NCBI GenBank assembly: GCA_027023025.1 | Contig: JALVXB010000043.1 | Location: forward strand, 1-64,000 | Length of the DNA stretch: 64,000 nt | Origin: Caldisericaceae bacterium | GTDB taxonomy: Bacteria; Caldisericota; Caldisericia; Caldisericales; Caldisericaceae | Direction: 5' to 3' | Part shown: positions 8,726 to 19,052 of the stretch, piece by piece | Layout: every line of letters begins with the position of its first letter | How positions within the stretch are numbered: the first letter of the stretch is position 1 | Notes under the pieces: generated by a model | What the model was told of the DNA's origin: nothing | Databases searched by the model: none | Seen by the model: the letters and a program-made list of their open reading frames with translations, nothing else | Made by a program: the position numbers and the translations under genes

Positions 8726-9900
8726 AGATTCTTGAAATTGCTGCAGTGGATGTAACAATATACTTTTTATTAATGCCTTTGATGGAGAAGTTGAGAGAGA
8801 GTGGATATACTGTAGAAGCTTCATGCTCAAAGGGCAACTTTTCCAATAAAATAAGTGAGAGAGGATTTGAAGTTTATGACATACCTATAAGTCGCAATTT
8901 GAACTTTTTTAAACATATACTTTCTGTAGGGAAATTGTTTAATCTTATGCGTTCAAAAAAATATGACATAGTACATGTACATACTCCAATAGGTGCATTT
9001 ATTGGACGTATTGCGGCAAAACTCGCTGGGATTCCTATTGTAATTTACACGATTCATGGTTTTTATTTTCATGAAAATATGACTCCCTTTAAAAGAAATA
9101 TTGTTGTATTTATAGAGAAGGTTCTTTCTAGATGGACTACATTTGCTTTCTCTCAAAGCACGGAAGATACAAACTTAGCAGTAGAAAAGCATATCTTCCC
9201 TTCAGAAAAAATACTTACTGTTGGTAATGGTATTGACATAAATTTTTTCAAAAGAGAGGTACTGTCTGATGATCAGTTTGCTAAGAAGCGTGCCTCATTT
9301 GACATTCCTGTAGACGGAATTGTGGTTACCTGCGTTGCAAGAATGAATAAGGAAAAAGGGATATTTGATCTTCTGAGAGCGGCAGAAACGGTAATTCGTA
9401 TGGATAGATCCGTGCATTTCCTCTTTGTAGGTGGAATCTTTAAAGGAAATGAACCAAATGCAATTTCAGAAAAATTTATTAAAGATTATTTTAGGAAAAA
9501 TCCTTCACATAGTCAGTTTATTCGCTTTTTAGGAACCCGAACTGATATAAAGAATATTTTGTCAATTAGTGATATATTTGTGCTTCCGTCTTATAGAGAA
9601 GGAATGCCTCGCTCAATTATTGAGGCAATGGCAATGGAGCTTCCCGTGATAGCAACCAATATTAGAGGCTCTCGTGAAGAGGTGGTTGATGGAGAAACAG
9701 GTATTTTGGTTCCAGTTGGAGATATTAAAGCGTTGAGTAGTGCTATAATAAAATTGGCTAGAGACCCAGAGTTAAGAGATAAGATGGGGAAAAAGGGCAG
9801 GGAAAGAGTTGAAAAGTATTTTGATGAGGAAAAGGTAATAGAAAAACAACTGAAAATAATTCAAAAATTACTGCAGAAGTATAGGACAAATTTGCAATAA
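8707..9900 (+). CDS. Glycosyltransferase family 4 (PglA/WbpH-like)
   Basis: 397 residues. The N-terminal half contains YDIVHVHTPIGAFIGRIAAK and YTIHGFYFHE. The C-terminal nucleotide-binding half contains VARMNKEKGIFDLLRA, FLGTRTDIKNILSISD and the Ex7E region PSYREGMPRSIIEAMAMELP. It directly precedes the PglC/D/E/F-like genes, as PglA does in protein-glycosylation loci, so it may add the second sugar onto lipid-linked bacillosamine. That role is inferred from context only. Confidence 0.88.
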   Translation: MERRKIKILEIAAVDVTIYFLLMPLMEKLRESGYTVEASCSKGNFSNKISERGFEVYDIPISRNLNFFKHILSVGKLFNLMRSKKYDIVHVHTPIGAFIGRIAAKLAGIPIVIYTIHGFYFHENMTPFKRNIVVFIEKVLSRWTTFAFSQSTEDTNLAVEKHIFPSEKILTVGNGIDINFFKREVLSDDQFAKKRASFDIPVDGIVVTCVARMNKEKGIFDLLRAAETVIRMDRSVHFLFVGGIFKGNEPNAISEKFIKDYFRKNPSHSQFIRFLGTRTDIKNILSISDIFVLPSYREGMPRSIIEAMAMELPVIATNIRGSREEVVDGETGILVPVGDIKALSSAIIKLARDPELRDKMGKKGRERVEKYFDEEKVIEKQLKIIQKLLQKYRTNLQ

Positions 9901-9916
9901 AAGTGTGATAGGGAAA

Positions 9917-10525
9917 ATGAAAAAATTTTTAGCGAAAGAGATTTTTGACAGGGTAGTTGCGTTTGTTGCTTTAGTTATACTGCTTCCGCTGTTTTTGGTG
10001 GTAGCGGTTCTTATTAAAGTTGACTCTAAGGGGCCTGTGTTCTTTCTGCAGGAGCGTGTGGGCAAAAATGGAAAGATATTTAAAACAATTAAGTTCAGGA
10101 CGATGACGACCGAAGCTCCTTATAAAACTAAAGGCATTTACATCGATAAGGATAATCCCTATGTAACGCGCGTTGGAAAATTTTTAAGAAGAAGCGGAAT
10201 AGACGAACTTCCGCAGGTTATAAATGTACTAAAAGGAGATATGAGTTTTGTTGGCCCTCGGCCTACTCTGGAGTATCAGGTAAAAAAGTATAACGACTTT
10301 CAAAAGAAGCGGCTACTTATGAAACCGGGTATTACTGGGTGGGCACTTGTGAATGGTAGGAATAAACTTACCTGGCCTGAGCGCATAAAACTGGATGTGT
10401 GGTATGTAGAACACTGGAGTTTTTGGCTGGACATTAAAATTCTTTTTAAAACAGTGTGGGTGGTTGCAAAAGGAGAAGGACTATATGCAGAGAGAAAGAC
10501 AGACGAAATTGCAAAAACGGATTAA
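9917..10525 (+). CDS. pglC: Initiating sugar-phosphate transferase, PglC/WcaJ-type
   Basis: Bacterial sugar transferase of about 202 residues: one N-terminal membrane helix ([20 protein letters not shown]), then [20 protein letters not shown], the [20 protein letters not shown] catalytic region with the Asp-Glu pair, and [11 protein letters not shown]. This is the short, single-hydrophobic-region PglC form, which transfers a phospho-sugar from a UDP-sugar to undecaprenyl phosphate. The ATG at 9917 is preferred over a GTG at 9905. It is followed by genes for making UDP-diacetylbacillosamine, which would then be its donor. Confidence 0.88.
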   Translation: MKKFLAKEIFDRVVAFVALVILLPLFLVVAVLIKVDSKGPVFFLQERVGKNGKIFKTIKFRTMTTEAPYKTKGIYIDKDNPYVTRVGKFLRRSGIDELPQVINVLKGDMSFVGPRPTLEYQVKKYNDFQKKRLLMKPGITGWALVNGRNKLTWPERIKLDVWYVEHWSFWLDIKILFKTVWVVAKGEGLYAERKTDEIAKTD

Positions 10526-11144
10526 AGTATACATCATAGGGGCTGGCGGCCATGGACAGGTAGTTGCTGATACTTTGCTATCTATTGGCATAACTCCTGC
10601 GGGTTTTCTGGATGACAATAAGGAACTTATAGGTAGGACAGTTTTAAATATTCCTGTTATAGCTCCTGTTGTAAAAGCACGAGAGATAGAAGGCAAATTT
10701 GTTGTTGCTATTGGTGACAATGCTATGCGAGAAAAAATTGTCGAGTTTTTGTATTTTCCTGATGAAAAATATTTTACAGTGATACATCCTTCAGTTATTC
10801 TCGGAAAGAATGTTAGAATTGGTGTTGGCAGTATGATTATTGGCGGAGTAGTTATAAATACAGGGACCGTTATAGGGAAACATACTATAATAAATACATC
10901 AGTGTCAGTTGATCATCACAATATAATTGGAGATTTTGTACACATTGCACCAGGCAGTCATACTGGGGGTACTGTAAAAGTAAAAAAAGGGGCTTTTCTG
11001 GGCGTTGGTGTTTCAGTAATCCCCGGGAAGACAATAGGCAATTGGGCAGTAATCGGTGCAGGTGCATCCGTTATAACCGATATACCTGATAATGTCACAG
11101 CAGTTGGTGTGCCTGCAAGGGTTATAAAGGGGGGCAATAAGTGA
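10485..11144 (+). CDS. pglD: Sugar O/N-acetyltransferase, PglD/NeuD family
   Basis: About 219 residues. An N-terminal nucleotide-sugar-binding domain (VYIIGAGGHGQVVADTL) is followed by a left-handed beta-helix of hexapeptide repeats (VILGKNVRIGVGSMI, VINTGTVIGKHTI) and the acetyl-CoA region with HIAPGSHTGG and VIGAGASV. PglD acetylates UDP-4-amino-sugar at N4; NeuD homologues O-acetylate sialic acid. The neighbours (aminotransferase and 4,6-dehydratase) favour PglD. The start is set at ATG 10485, which has an AGGAGAAGG site, giving a 41-base overlap with pglC. Confidence 0.85.
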   Translation: MQRERQTKLQKRIKVYIIGAGGHGQVVADTLLSIGITPAGFLDDNKELIGRTVLNIPVIAPVVKAREIEGKFVVAIGDNAMREKIVEFLYFPDEKYFTVIHPSVILGKNVRIGVGSMIIGGVVINTGTVIGKHTIINTSVSVDHHNIIGDFVHIAPGSHTGGTVKVKKGAFLGVGVSVIPGKTIGNWAVIGAGASVITDIPDNVTAVGVPARVIKGGNK

Positions 11145-12271
11145 AAGTTCCTTTATCAAAACCGTGGGTTAACGAAGACGACATTAGAGCAGTGGAAGAA
11201 GTAATGAAAACACGGTATTTGAGTTTAGGTTCAAAACTACCAGAATTTGAGCGGATACTTGCTGAAGTTGCGCATCGCAAGTATGCTGTTGCGGTAAACA
11301 GCGGGACGAGTGCGCTGCATTTGATTATCCGTTCTCTCAGTATAAAAGACGGTGACGAGGTTATTACCACGCCATTTAGTTTTATTGCGTCATCCAATGC
11401 TATACTTTTCGAAAGGGCAAAACCCGTATTCGTGGACATTAAAAAAGACACTTACAACATAGACGCAGGGCTTATAGAAAGAGTAATAACTGAGAAAACA
11501 AAAGCAATTCTTGCCGTGGATGTGTTCGGTCAGCCTGCGGATTGGGTTACACTCACGAAAATTGCAAGGAAACACAACCTTTACTTAATAGAAGATTCTG
11601 CCGAAGCAATTGGATCAGAATACAAAGGCAAACCAGCAGGTAGCTTTGGCGATGCGGCAATATTTGCATTTTACCCTAACAAGCAAATAACAACTGGTGA
11701 GGGTGGGGTAGTTTTGACGGATAACGAAGATATAGCAACTCTCTCAAGAAGTATGAGAAACCAGGGGCGAGGCGAAGGTGATAATTGGCTTCAGCATACG
11801 CGTCTTGGTTATAACTACAGAATTTCCGATATCAACTGTGCTCTTGGAATATCACAGGCAAAAAGGCTTGACGAAATCGTAAAAAAGCGTGCTGATGCTG
11901 AAAAATTGTATAACGAAAAATTAAAAGATGTAGAAGAAGTAATCACTCCCTATATATCTCCTAATGTAAATAGGATGAGCTGGTTTGTGTATGTGATCAG
12001 GTTAAGCAAGAGATTTGGAAAGAAGGAAAGGGATGTTATTATAAAACTGCTTAGAGAAAAAGGTGTGCAGGCAAGGAATTATTTTGCACCTATCCATTTG
12101 CAACCGTTCTATAGAGAAAAATTTGGTTATAAAAAAGGGGATTTTCCTATAACTGATTTTGTTTCAGATAGGACGATTGCTTTGCCATTTTTTACTGAAA
12201 TTACTGAGGAAGAAGTAAATTATGTGGTGAAGAATTTGAAAGAATCTATTCGTGAGGTGTCATTTTCGTAA
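11141..12271 (+). CDS. pglE: DegT/DnrJ/EryC1-family sugar aminotransferase, PglE-like
   Basis: PLP enzyme of 376 residues. It has AVNSGTSALHLIIRSL (cofactor phosphate region), the DVFGQPADW and LIEDSAEAIGSEYKG segments, and FAFYPNKQITTGEGGV carrying the internal-aldimine lysine. Such enzymes aminate UDP-4-keto-6-deoxy sugars using glutamate. Between the PglD-like and PglF-like genes it fits the UDP-4-amino step of bacillosamine synthesis. The GTG start overlaps pglD by four bases, and the stop overlaps the next ATG by one base. Confidence 0.88.
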   Translation: MKVPLSKPWVNEDDIRAVEEVMKTRYLSLGSKLPEFERILAEVAHRKYAVAVNSGTSALHLIIRSLSIKDGDEVITTPFSFIASSNAILFERAKPVFVDIKKDTYNIDAGLIERVITEKTKAILAVDVFGQPADWVTLTKIARKHNLYLIEDSAEAIGSEYKGKPAGSFGDAAIFAFYPNKQITTGEGGVVLTDNEDIATLSRSMRNQGRGEGDNWLQHTRLGYNYRISDINCALGISQAKRLDEIVKKRADAEKLYNEKLKDVEEVITPYISPNVNRMSWFVYVIRLSKRFGKKERDVIIKLLREKGVQARNYFAPIHLQPFYREKFGYKKGDFPITDFVSDRTIALPFFTEITEEEVNYVVKNLKESIREVSFS

Positions 12272-14145
12272 TGAATTCTTTGTGGGGCAAGTTTAAAAGA
12301 AACAAAATAGTTTTAATTTCTGCTGGAAAGAAATTGCTCGTAGATGTCGTACTTTATAACCTTGCTACGTACATTGCTGTTTTTGCCCGCTTTGATTATT
12401 CTGTAAAACTGGATTACCTTCACATAGACGATGTGTACGGCATTTTAGAAAATCTCATATTTATAACGCTGGAGATTATATTCAGAATACCCCTTCAGCT
12501 CTGGGAATATTCAAGCACGAAAGAAATTTCTGATCTCTTCTTGGTTACTACGCTGTCGAAGCTATTTGCATATCCTATTTTTTACTTTTCTAGATCTAAA
12601 ATACACTGGTCGCGCGGCGCTTATCTTATATCTTATGTTTTACTCGTAGGCTTTCTTACTTCGGCAAGGTTTTTTTACAGGCTTTACAAGGAAAGAAATA
12701 GAAGGAATGCTCAGAAGCATACATCAACAAAGAGGATTTTAATAGTAGGTGCTGGCGATGCGGGTGAAAAAATTTTAAGGGAGATAACATCTCATCCAGA
12801 GCTTAAGTACGAAGTGGTGGGGTTTATAGACGACGACCCTACTAAAAGAAAAACGCACATACACGGATATTCTGTACTTGGAGATGTTGCTTCGCTACCA
12901 TACTATGCGAATAGAGAAAACATTGACATCGTGTTAATAGCAATACCTTCTGCTCAGAAGTCGGTTCTCCGTAGAATTGTTGCATTAGCTTCGGAAACTC
13001 GGGCAGAAATTAAAACTCTGCCTGGTATTTGGGAAATCGTAGGTGGAAGAATCAACATAGAGAGCATTAAAAATGTCCAGCTTGAAGATCTTCTGCCAAG
13101 AAGCGAAATAAAAATGGACGAAAAACCGGTGAGAGAGTACATATCCGGAAGAACGGTGCTAATTACAGGTGCAGGTGGCTCGATTGGCTCGGAAATCTCA
13201 AGACAGGTGAGTCGTCTTAATCCAAAGCAGATTTTGCTGCTTGGCAGAGGAGAAAACAGAATTTTTTACATAGAGAAAGAACTTACGGAAAAATACCACT
13301 TTACGAATCTCGTTTCCATAATTTGTGACATTAGAAATAGGGAGAAGATATTTAAAATATTCAAAAAGTATAAACCTGACATTGTTTTTCACACGGCAGC
13401 GCACAAGCATGTACCATTGATGGAGAAAAACCCAGACGAAGCGGTGATTAATAATGTTTTTGGTACTAAAAATTTACTGGATGCTGTAATAAAGTCAAAG
13501 GTAAAAAAGTTTATAAACATTTCTACCGACAAGGCAGTAAACCCAGTGAATATTATGGGTGCTTCCAAGCGCGTTATAGAAGTTATGCTCCGTTATTATG
13601 CTACTAAAAATACAGACACAGTTTTTACGAGCGTGAGATTTGGCAATGTGCTTGGTAGTGCGGGTAGCGTGGTGGAAGTATTCGAAAGGCAAATAAACGA
13701 GACCGGAACGATTACCATAACGGATCCTCGAATGGAAAGATACTTTATGCTTATCCCAGAGGCGGTGCAGCTTGTTTTACAGGCAGGAGCTTTAGGGAAT
13801 GGGGGCGAAATTTTTGTCTTGAAAATGGGAGAAAAAGTAAATATTATGGAATTTGCGAAACTTTTCGTGAGACTTTCTGGATTGGAATTAGGGAAAGATG
13901 TAAAAATAGACATTATAGGAAATAGAGGAGGAGAAAAGCTTAGCGAAGAGCTCTGGAGTGAGAATGAAATCGTCGTACCTACCAAGAATCCTTACATTTT
14001 GAAGATTGAGGAAAACGAGATGGCTTTTGACGAAAAAGAGTTTTTTGCAAAAATTGATAAATTAAAGAAATTTGCAGAAGAACTCGACTTCGATAAAATA
14101 CGAAAGGCCTTTATGGACATCATTCCAGAAGCACAATTAAAGTAA
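12271..14145 (+). CDS. pglF: Membrane-bound UDP-GlcNAc 4,6-dehydratase, PglF/WbpM family
   Basis: 624 residues. N-terminal membrane segments come first, then a CoA-binding-like Rossmann domain (ILIVGAGDAGEKILREI, about residue 150), then the catalytic extended SDR domain (VLITGAGGSIGSEISRQV, about residue 300). The active site NISTDKAVNPVNIMGASK shows the (S/T)xDK variant of WbpM/PglF enzymes instead of the usual YxxxK. It makes the UDP-4-keto-6-deoxy sugar used by PglE. It closes the cluster; a repeat-rich gene-free region follows. Confidence 0.9.
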   Translation: MNSLWGKFKRNKIVLISAGKKLLVDVVLYNLATYIAVFARFDYSVKLDYLHIDDVYGILENLIFITLEIIFRIPLQLWEYSSTKEISDLFLVTTLSKLFAYPIFYFSRSKIHWSRGAYLISYVLLVGFLTSARFFYRLYKERNRRNAQKHTSTKRILIVGAGDAGEKILREITSHPELKYEVVGFIDDDPTKRKTHIHGYSVLGDVASLPYYANRENIDIVLIAIPSAQKSVLRRIVALASETRAEIKTLPGIWEIVGGRINIESIKNVQLEDLLPRSEIKMDEKPVREYISGRTVLITGAGGSIGSEISRQVSRLNPKQILLLGRGENRIFYIEKELTEKYHFTNLVSIICDIRNREKIFKIFKKYKPDIVFHTAAHKHVPLMEKNPDEAVINNVFGTKNLLDAVIKSKVKKFINISTDKAVNPVNIMGASKRVIEVMLRYYATKNTDTVFTSVRFGNVLGSAGSVVEVFERQINETGTITITDPRMERYFMLIPEAVQLVLQAGALGNGGEIFVLKMGEKVNIMEFAKLFVRLSGLELGKDVKIDIIGNRGGEKLSEELWSENEIVVPTKNPYILKIEENEMAFDEKEFFAKIDKLKKFAEELDFDKIRKAFMDIIPEAQLK

Positions 14146-14549
14146 CATTTTGTAGTGTAGGTGCGTATTGTTTTTCGTTATATAATGCAAGTTTTTATCT
14201 TTTTGTTATGAAGAAATATTTTTAAGGAGGAGACTCTTCACTTCGTTCAGAGTGACAAAAAGAGTCGTCCTCGAGCGAGCGTTAGCGAGCGAAGGACCTT
14301 ACTTTGAAAGGACACGAAGTTTCCTTTCAAACTTTTCTTCCTGTTGAGGTAGAAATAAATTGGGAAGCAAGTTACAAAAATATCTTTCTACACGCCAAAA
14401 GGGGAGGTTTATTGACTATGATTTTTCAGAGGCAAAATGGTTAGGGTAGAGATGCTTCGCTGTACTCAGAGTGGCGGAGTGGGGGCGTTCTTCACTACCT
14501 TAATTCACTAAGAAAATTTTGCACTTTCCCTGACATAAGAATGTCATTT
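14146..14549. repeat. Repeat-rich intergenic region (dispersed repeat family, copy A)
   Basis: No gene seen. 14231-14257 carries the 'actcttcacttcgttcagag' core, 14267-14298 a GTCCT...AGGAC-bounded unit containing two direct AGCGAGCG copies, and 14306-14328 a short palindrome (GAAAGGA/TCCTTTC arms). The stretch from 14299 to about 14390 resembles 48864-48950. A degenerate core lies near 14447-14475. Related units occur at 33075-33303 and 48770-49223. This looks like a dispersed intergenic repeat of the genome, not a transposon with genes. Confidence 0.8.
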
Positions 14550-14963
14550 CTATAACAAATTTTTCCTTATTTGTGCAATAAATTCTACGAAAGTTTCAAG
14601 TTCTGACAAAAGATTAAATAACTTTTCCATACTGATTTTAATGTACTCATGCACTAATAAATTTCTCAGACCTGCTATTTTAACAAGGTCCCTTGCTACG
14701 GGCTCACTTATATAGTTATTGGTTTTTAGAAGTTCGATACATTCTTTATAGCTCTTAGGATTTCCTAAGTTAAAATCAGCACTTATTGCACAGGCAATAT
14801 CTATAACAATTTGTGAAGACTCAAATATACCATATCTTAAAGCCCATTCAAGTGTCTTGTCATTTAGAACCTCGTTCAGTGTATGCTTTTCTTTAAACTC
14901 TTTTAGATAATAAATATTCTGTTCAAGTGTTTCTAATTTTTCCAATATAGTTTCTTTTGCCAA
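14550..14963 (-). CDS. hepT: HepT-like ribonuclease toxin (DUF86)
   Basis: 137-residue alpha-helical protein with the HEPN RNase motif Rx4HxY, seen as RNLLVHEY near residue 104. Family members are toxins inactivated by the partner MntA, which adds AMP to the tyrosine of this motif. The gene lies downstream of and overlaps its nucleotidyltransferase partner by 41 bases, the standard antitoxin-first order. Length is normal and all key residues are intact, so the pair is probably functional. Confidence 0.9.
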   Translation of the reverse strand: MAKETILEKLETLEQNIYYLKEFKEKHTLNEVLNDKTLEWALRYGIFESSQIVIDIACAISADFNLGNPKSYKECIELLKTNNYISEPVARDLVKIAGLRNLLVHEYIKISMEKLFNLLSELETFVEFIAQIRKNLL

Positions 14964-15366
14964 TGTATCCCTCCTTAATTCTTTGCAGAAAAGCTTTGTC
15001 TATTAATTTTAACATAGGTTCTGCATCGAAATAGTAAAGAAAAACTTTAGTTTTATAATCAGAAAATAAGTTTTTATCTCTTACAAATAGAATCTTTCCA
15101 GTACTTAGTATTTGATAAGCAAAGCGCGGGTTTTTATCGTACAGGTCGTTTAAAATTACAAGATCTATCCTTCTTCCTGTAAAGGATTCTAACTGCGATA
15201 TTAAATTACCATATTCCATAATAGGAATATCTTCCTTAAGGTATATGGCTAAATCTATATCACTCATATCGGTTGCTTTTCCTGATGAAAAAGAGCCAAA
15301 AAGCAATGCAAAGATTATAAAATTCCTGCTTTCTAAAAACTTTGTTATCTTTTTGATTTCTTTCAC
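14923..15366 (-). CDS. mntA: MntA-like nucleotidyltransferase antitoxin
   Basis: 147-residue minimal nucleotidyltransferase with the GSx10DxD signature (FGSFSSGKATDMSDIDLAIY, about residues 22-41). In characterised pairs it AMPylates HepT and neutralises it. The GTG start at 15366 follows a GGAGGAGG-type site. The gene is divergent from gdhA and preceded by a 378-base gap. A toxin-antitoxin pair between a glycan locus and a housekeeping gene often marks acquired DNA; here it sits next to dispersed repeats. Confidence 0.88.
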   Translation of the reverse strand: MKEIKKITKFLESRNFIIFALLFGSFSSGKATDMSDIDLAIYLKEDIPIMEYGNLISQLESFTGRRIDLVILNDLYDKNPRFAYQILSTGKILFVRDKNLFSDYKTKVFLYYFDAEPMLKLIDKAFLQRIKEGYIGKRNYIGKIRNT

Positions 15367-17103
<1,737 letters not shown>

Positions 17104-17127
17104 ACATTTAATTTAACGAAATTTAAT

Positions 17128-17150
17128 GCCCGCCGAAAGGCGGGCTTTTT
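17128..17150 (+). terminator. Rho-independent terminator after gdhA
   Basis: Perfect 7-bp stem GCCCGCC/GGCGGGC with a GAAA tetraloop, followed by TTTTT, 25 bases past the gdhA stop. Confidence 0.93.
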
Positions 17151-17195
17151 GCATTTAAGGAAATATCTTTTAAAATGTGGTGGAGGTGATGCAAG

Positions 17196-18068
17196 GTGAC
17201 GGATATTCGTAAAGCAGTGATTCCTGTTGCAGGGTTTGGAACGAGGCTTCTTCCCGCAACTAAAGCGCAGCCAAAGGAGATGCTTCCTATTGTAGATAAA
17301 CCTGCCGTTCAGTATGTCGTAGAGGAAGCAGTTCAATCTGGAATAGAAAACTTACTCTTCGTAACTGGAAGGGGCAAACGAGCAATAGAAGATTACTTTG
17401 ACTATGCTGTAGAATTAGAAAGGGAACTTGAAGCGAAAAATAAAACCGAACTATTAAACATCGTGCGTAACATTAGCGAAATGGTTTCGATTTACTATGT
17501 AAGGCAAAAAATTGCAAAAGGCCTTGGAGACGCAATCTGGCACGCAAAGGGTTTTATTTCTAATGAGCCGTTTGGCGTTTTGCTTGCAGACGATATTATC
17601 GATTCTGATATTCCTGTGTTGAAGCAGATGATAGATGTTTACAAAGAACATCCCGGAATTATTCTTGCCGTGATGGAAGTGCCTATGCAGGACACGAAGC
17701 TTTACGGCATAATTGAGGGAAAGAAAATAGCGGATGGGCTTTATCAGGTGAAAGACCTCGTTGAAAAACCTCATCCTATGGAGGCGCCTTCCAACATTGC
17801 AATTGTCGGAAGGTATATTTTAACGCCGTCTATTTTTGAATCTCTCGAAACTACGAAACCGGGTAAGAACGGAGAAGTGCAAATCACGGACGCAATAAGG
17901 AATCTTGCGTACAAAGAGAAGATATACGCGTATATGTTTAAAGGCACGCGTTTTGATGTGGGCGAAAAAACAGGCTATCTGAAGGCAAACATTGCATTTG
18001 CACTTAAACGGGAGGGCATTGGCGAAGAACTTAAAAAGTACTTAAAGCGGATTTGCGAGGAGATATGA
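17196..18068 (+). CDS. galU: UTP-glucose-1-phosphate uridylyltransferase
   Basis: 290 residues, full GalU length. The nucleotide-binding signature VAGFGTRLLPATKAQPKEML is at the N-terminus, followed by DKPAVQYVVEEAV, LLADDIID (metal-binding Asp), VEKPHPMEAPSN and NGEVQITDAI. Makes UDP-glucose, the precursor for the galE-like product encoded next and for glycan assembly. The GTG start at 17196 follows a GGAGGTGATG site. It opens the second glycan block. Confidence 0.95.
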   Translation: MTDIRKAVIPVAGFGTRLLPATKAQPKEMLPIVDKPAVQYVVEEAVQSGIENLLFVTGRGKRAIEDYFDYAVELERELEAKNKTELLNIVRNISEMVSIYYVRQKIAKGLGDAIWHAKGFISNEPFGVLLADDIIDSDIPVLKQMIDVYKEHPGIILAVMEVPMQDTKLYGIIEGKKIADGLYQVKDLVEKPHPMEAPSNIAIVGRYILTPSIFESLETTKPGKNGEVQITDAIRNLAYKEKIYAYMFKGTRFDVGEKTGYLKANIAFALKREGIGEELKKYLKRICEEI

Positions 18069-18122
18069 TCGGTTAGTTAGTCGGCCGGGATTTTATATTT
18101 AATAATACGAAAGGAGAATTTA

Positions 18123-19046
18123 ATGAGAGCACTGGTAAGTGGAGGAGCAGGTTTTATAGGGTCAAATGTCGTTGACGGGCTTGTAAAAGAAGGGCACGAA
18201 GTTTTTGTCGTTGATAATCTTTCTACTGGAAAAAAGAAAAATCTGAATCCTTCTGTAAAATTTTTTAATGTAGACATTCATGATAAAGATGCCCTTGAGA
18301 AAGTGTTTAACGAATCAAAGCCAGAGGTAGTTTTTCACCTTGCAGCACAGATAGATGTGAGGAAGTCAGTAGAGAATCCTCAGTTTGACGCATCTACGAA
18401 TGTGATAGGTGCAATAAATGTGTTTGAACTTTCCGTAAAACACAATGTTAGAAGGGTTGTTTTCTCCTCAACGGGTGGGGCAATTTACGGAGAGCCAGAA
18501 ACGCTTCCTGCAACTGAGGAAACGCCTGTTGCACCTCTTGCCCCGTACGGAGTTTCAAAGTACTGCGGCGAGCAATATCTCCATTACTTTAAAAGGCTAT
18601 TTGGTATAGAGCGCGTTATTTTGAGGTATGCAAATGTCTACGGACCGCGGCAGGACCCATTGGGGGAAGCGGGCGTCATTGCCATCTTTACTGGTAAGAT
18701 AATGAAGAATGCGCAGCCCGTAATTTTTGGGGACGGCAACCAGACGAGGGACTACATTTATGTGGAAGATGTGGTGAGTGCAAACCTGCTTGCGATAAAT
18801 GGTAAAGAAGGGATTTACAACATAGGGACGGGTATCGAGACTTCGGTGAACGAACTCGTCAAAATGTTTGAAAAAGTGACGAACAAAAAAATTATTCCCA
18901 AATATGCACCTCCAAGAAAGGGCGAAGTGCAGAGAATTGCCCTGGATATAGCAAAAGCTGAGAAAGAATTAGGATTTAAACCGCAATATAATCTTTTTGA
19001 AGGATTAAAGAAGACTGTCCGTTGGTATGAGGAAAACGAAGGATGA
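18123..19046 (+). CDS. galE: UDP-glucose 4-epimerase-like SDR
   Basis: 307-residue extended SDR with SGGAGFIGSNVVDGL, VVDNLSTGKKKNL, the FSSTGGAIYGEPE active-site serine region, YGVSKYCGE, and NVYGPRQDP. Next to galU it most likely interconverts UDP-glucose and UDP-galactose. The form with AIYGEP after STGG is typical of archaeal and thermophile UDP-glucose 4-epimerases. It is a distinct paralogue of the epimerase at 7775, and substrate choice (glucose versus GlcNAc) is not certain. AAAGGAG precedes the ATG. Confidence 0.85.
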   Translation: MRALVSGGAGFIGSNVVDGLVKEGHEVFVVDNLSTGKKKNLNPSVKFFNVDIHDKDALEKVFNESKPEVVFHLAAQIDVRKSVENPQFDASTNVIGAINVFELSVKHNVRRVVFSSTGGAIYGEPETLPATEETPVAPLAPYGVSKYCGEQYLHYFKRLFGIERVILRYANVYGPRQDPLGEAGVIAIFTGKIMKNAQPVIFGDGNQTRDYIYVEDVVSANLLAINGKEGIYNIGTGIETSVNELVKMFEKVTNKKIIPKYAPPRKGEVQRIALDIAKAEKELGFKPQYNLFEGLKKTVRWYEENEG

Positions 19047-19052
19047 GGTGAA

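Noticed and set aside
14267-14298. Rho-independent terminator of the pglF gene
   Set aside because: The GTCCT/AGGAC arms are short, the interior is direct rather than inverted repeats, and no T run follows; the same unit recurs elsewhere as a repeat.
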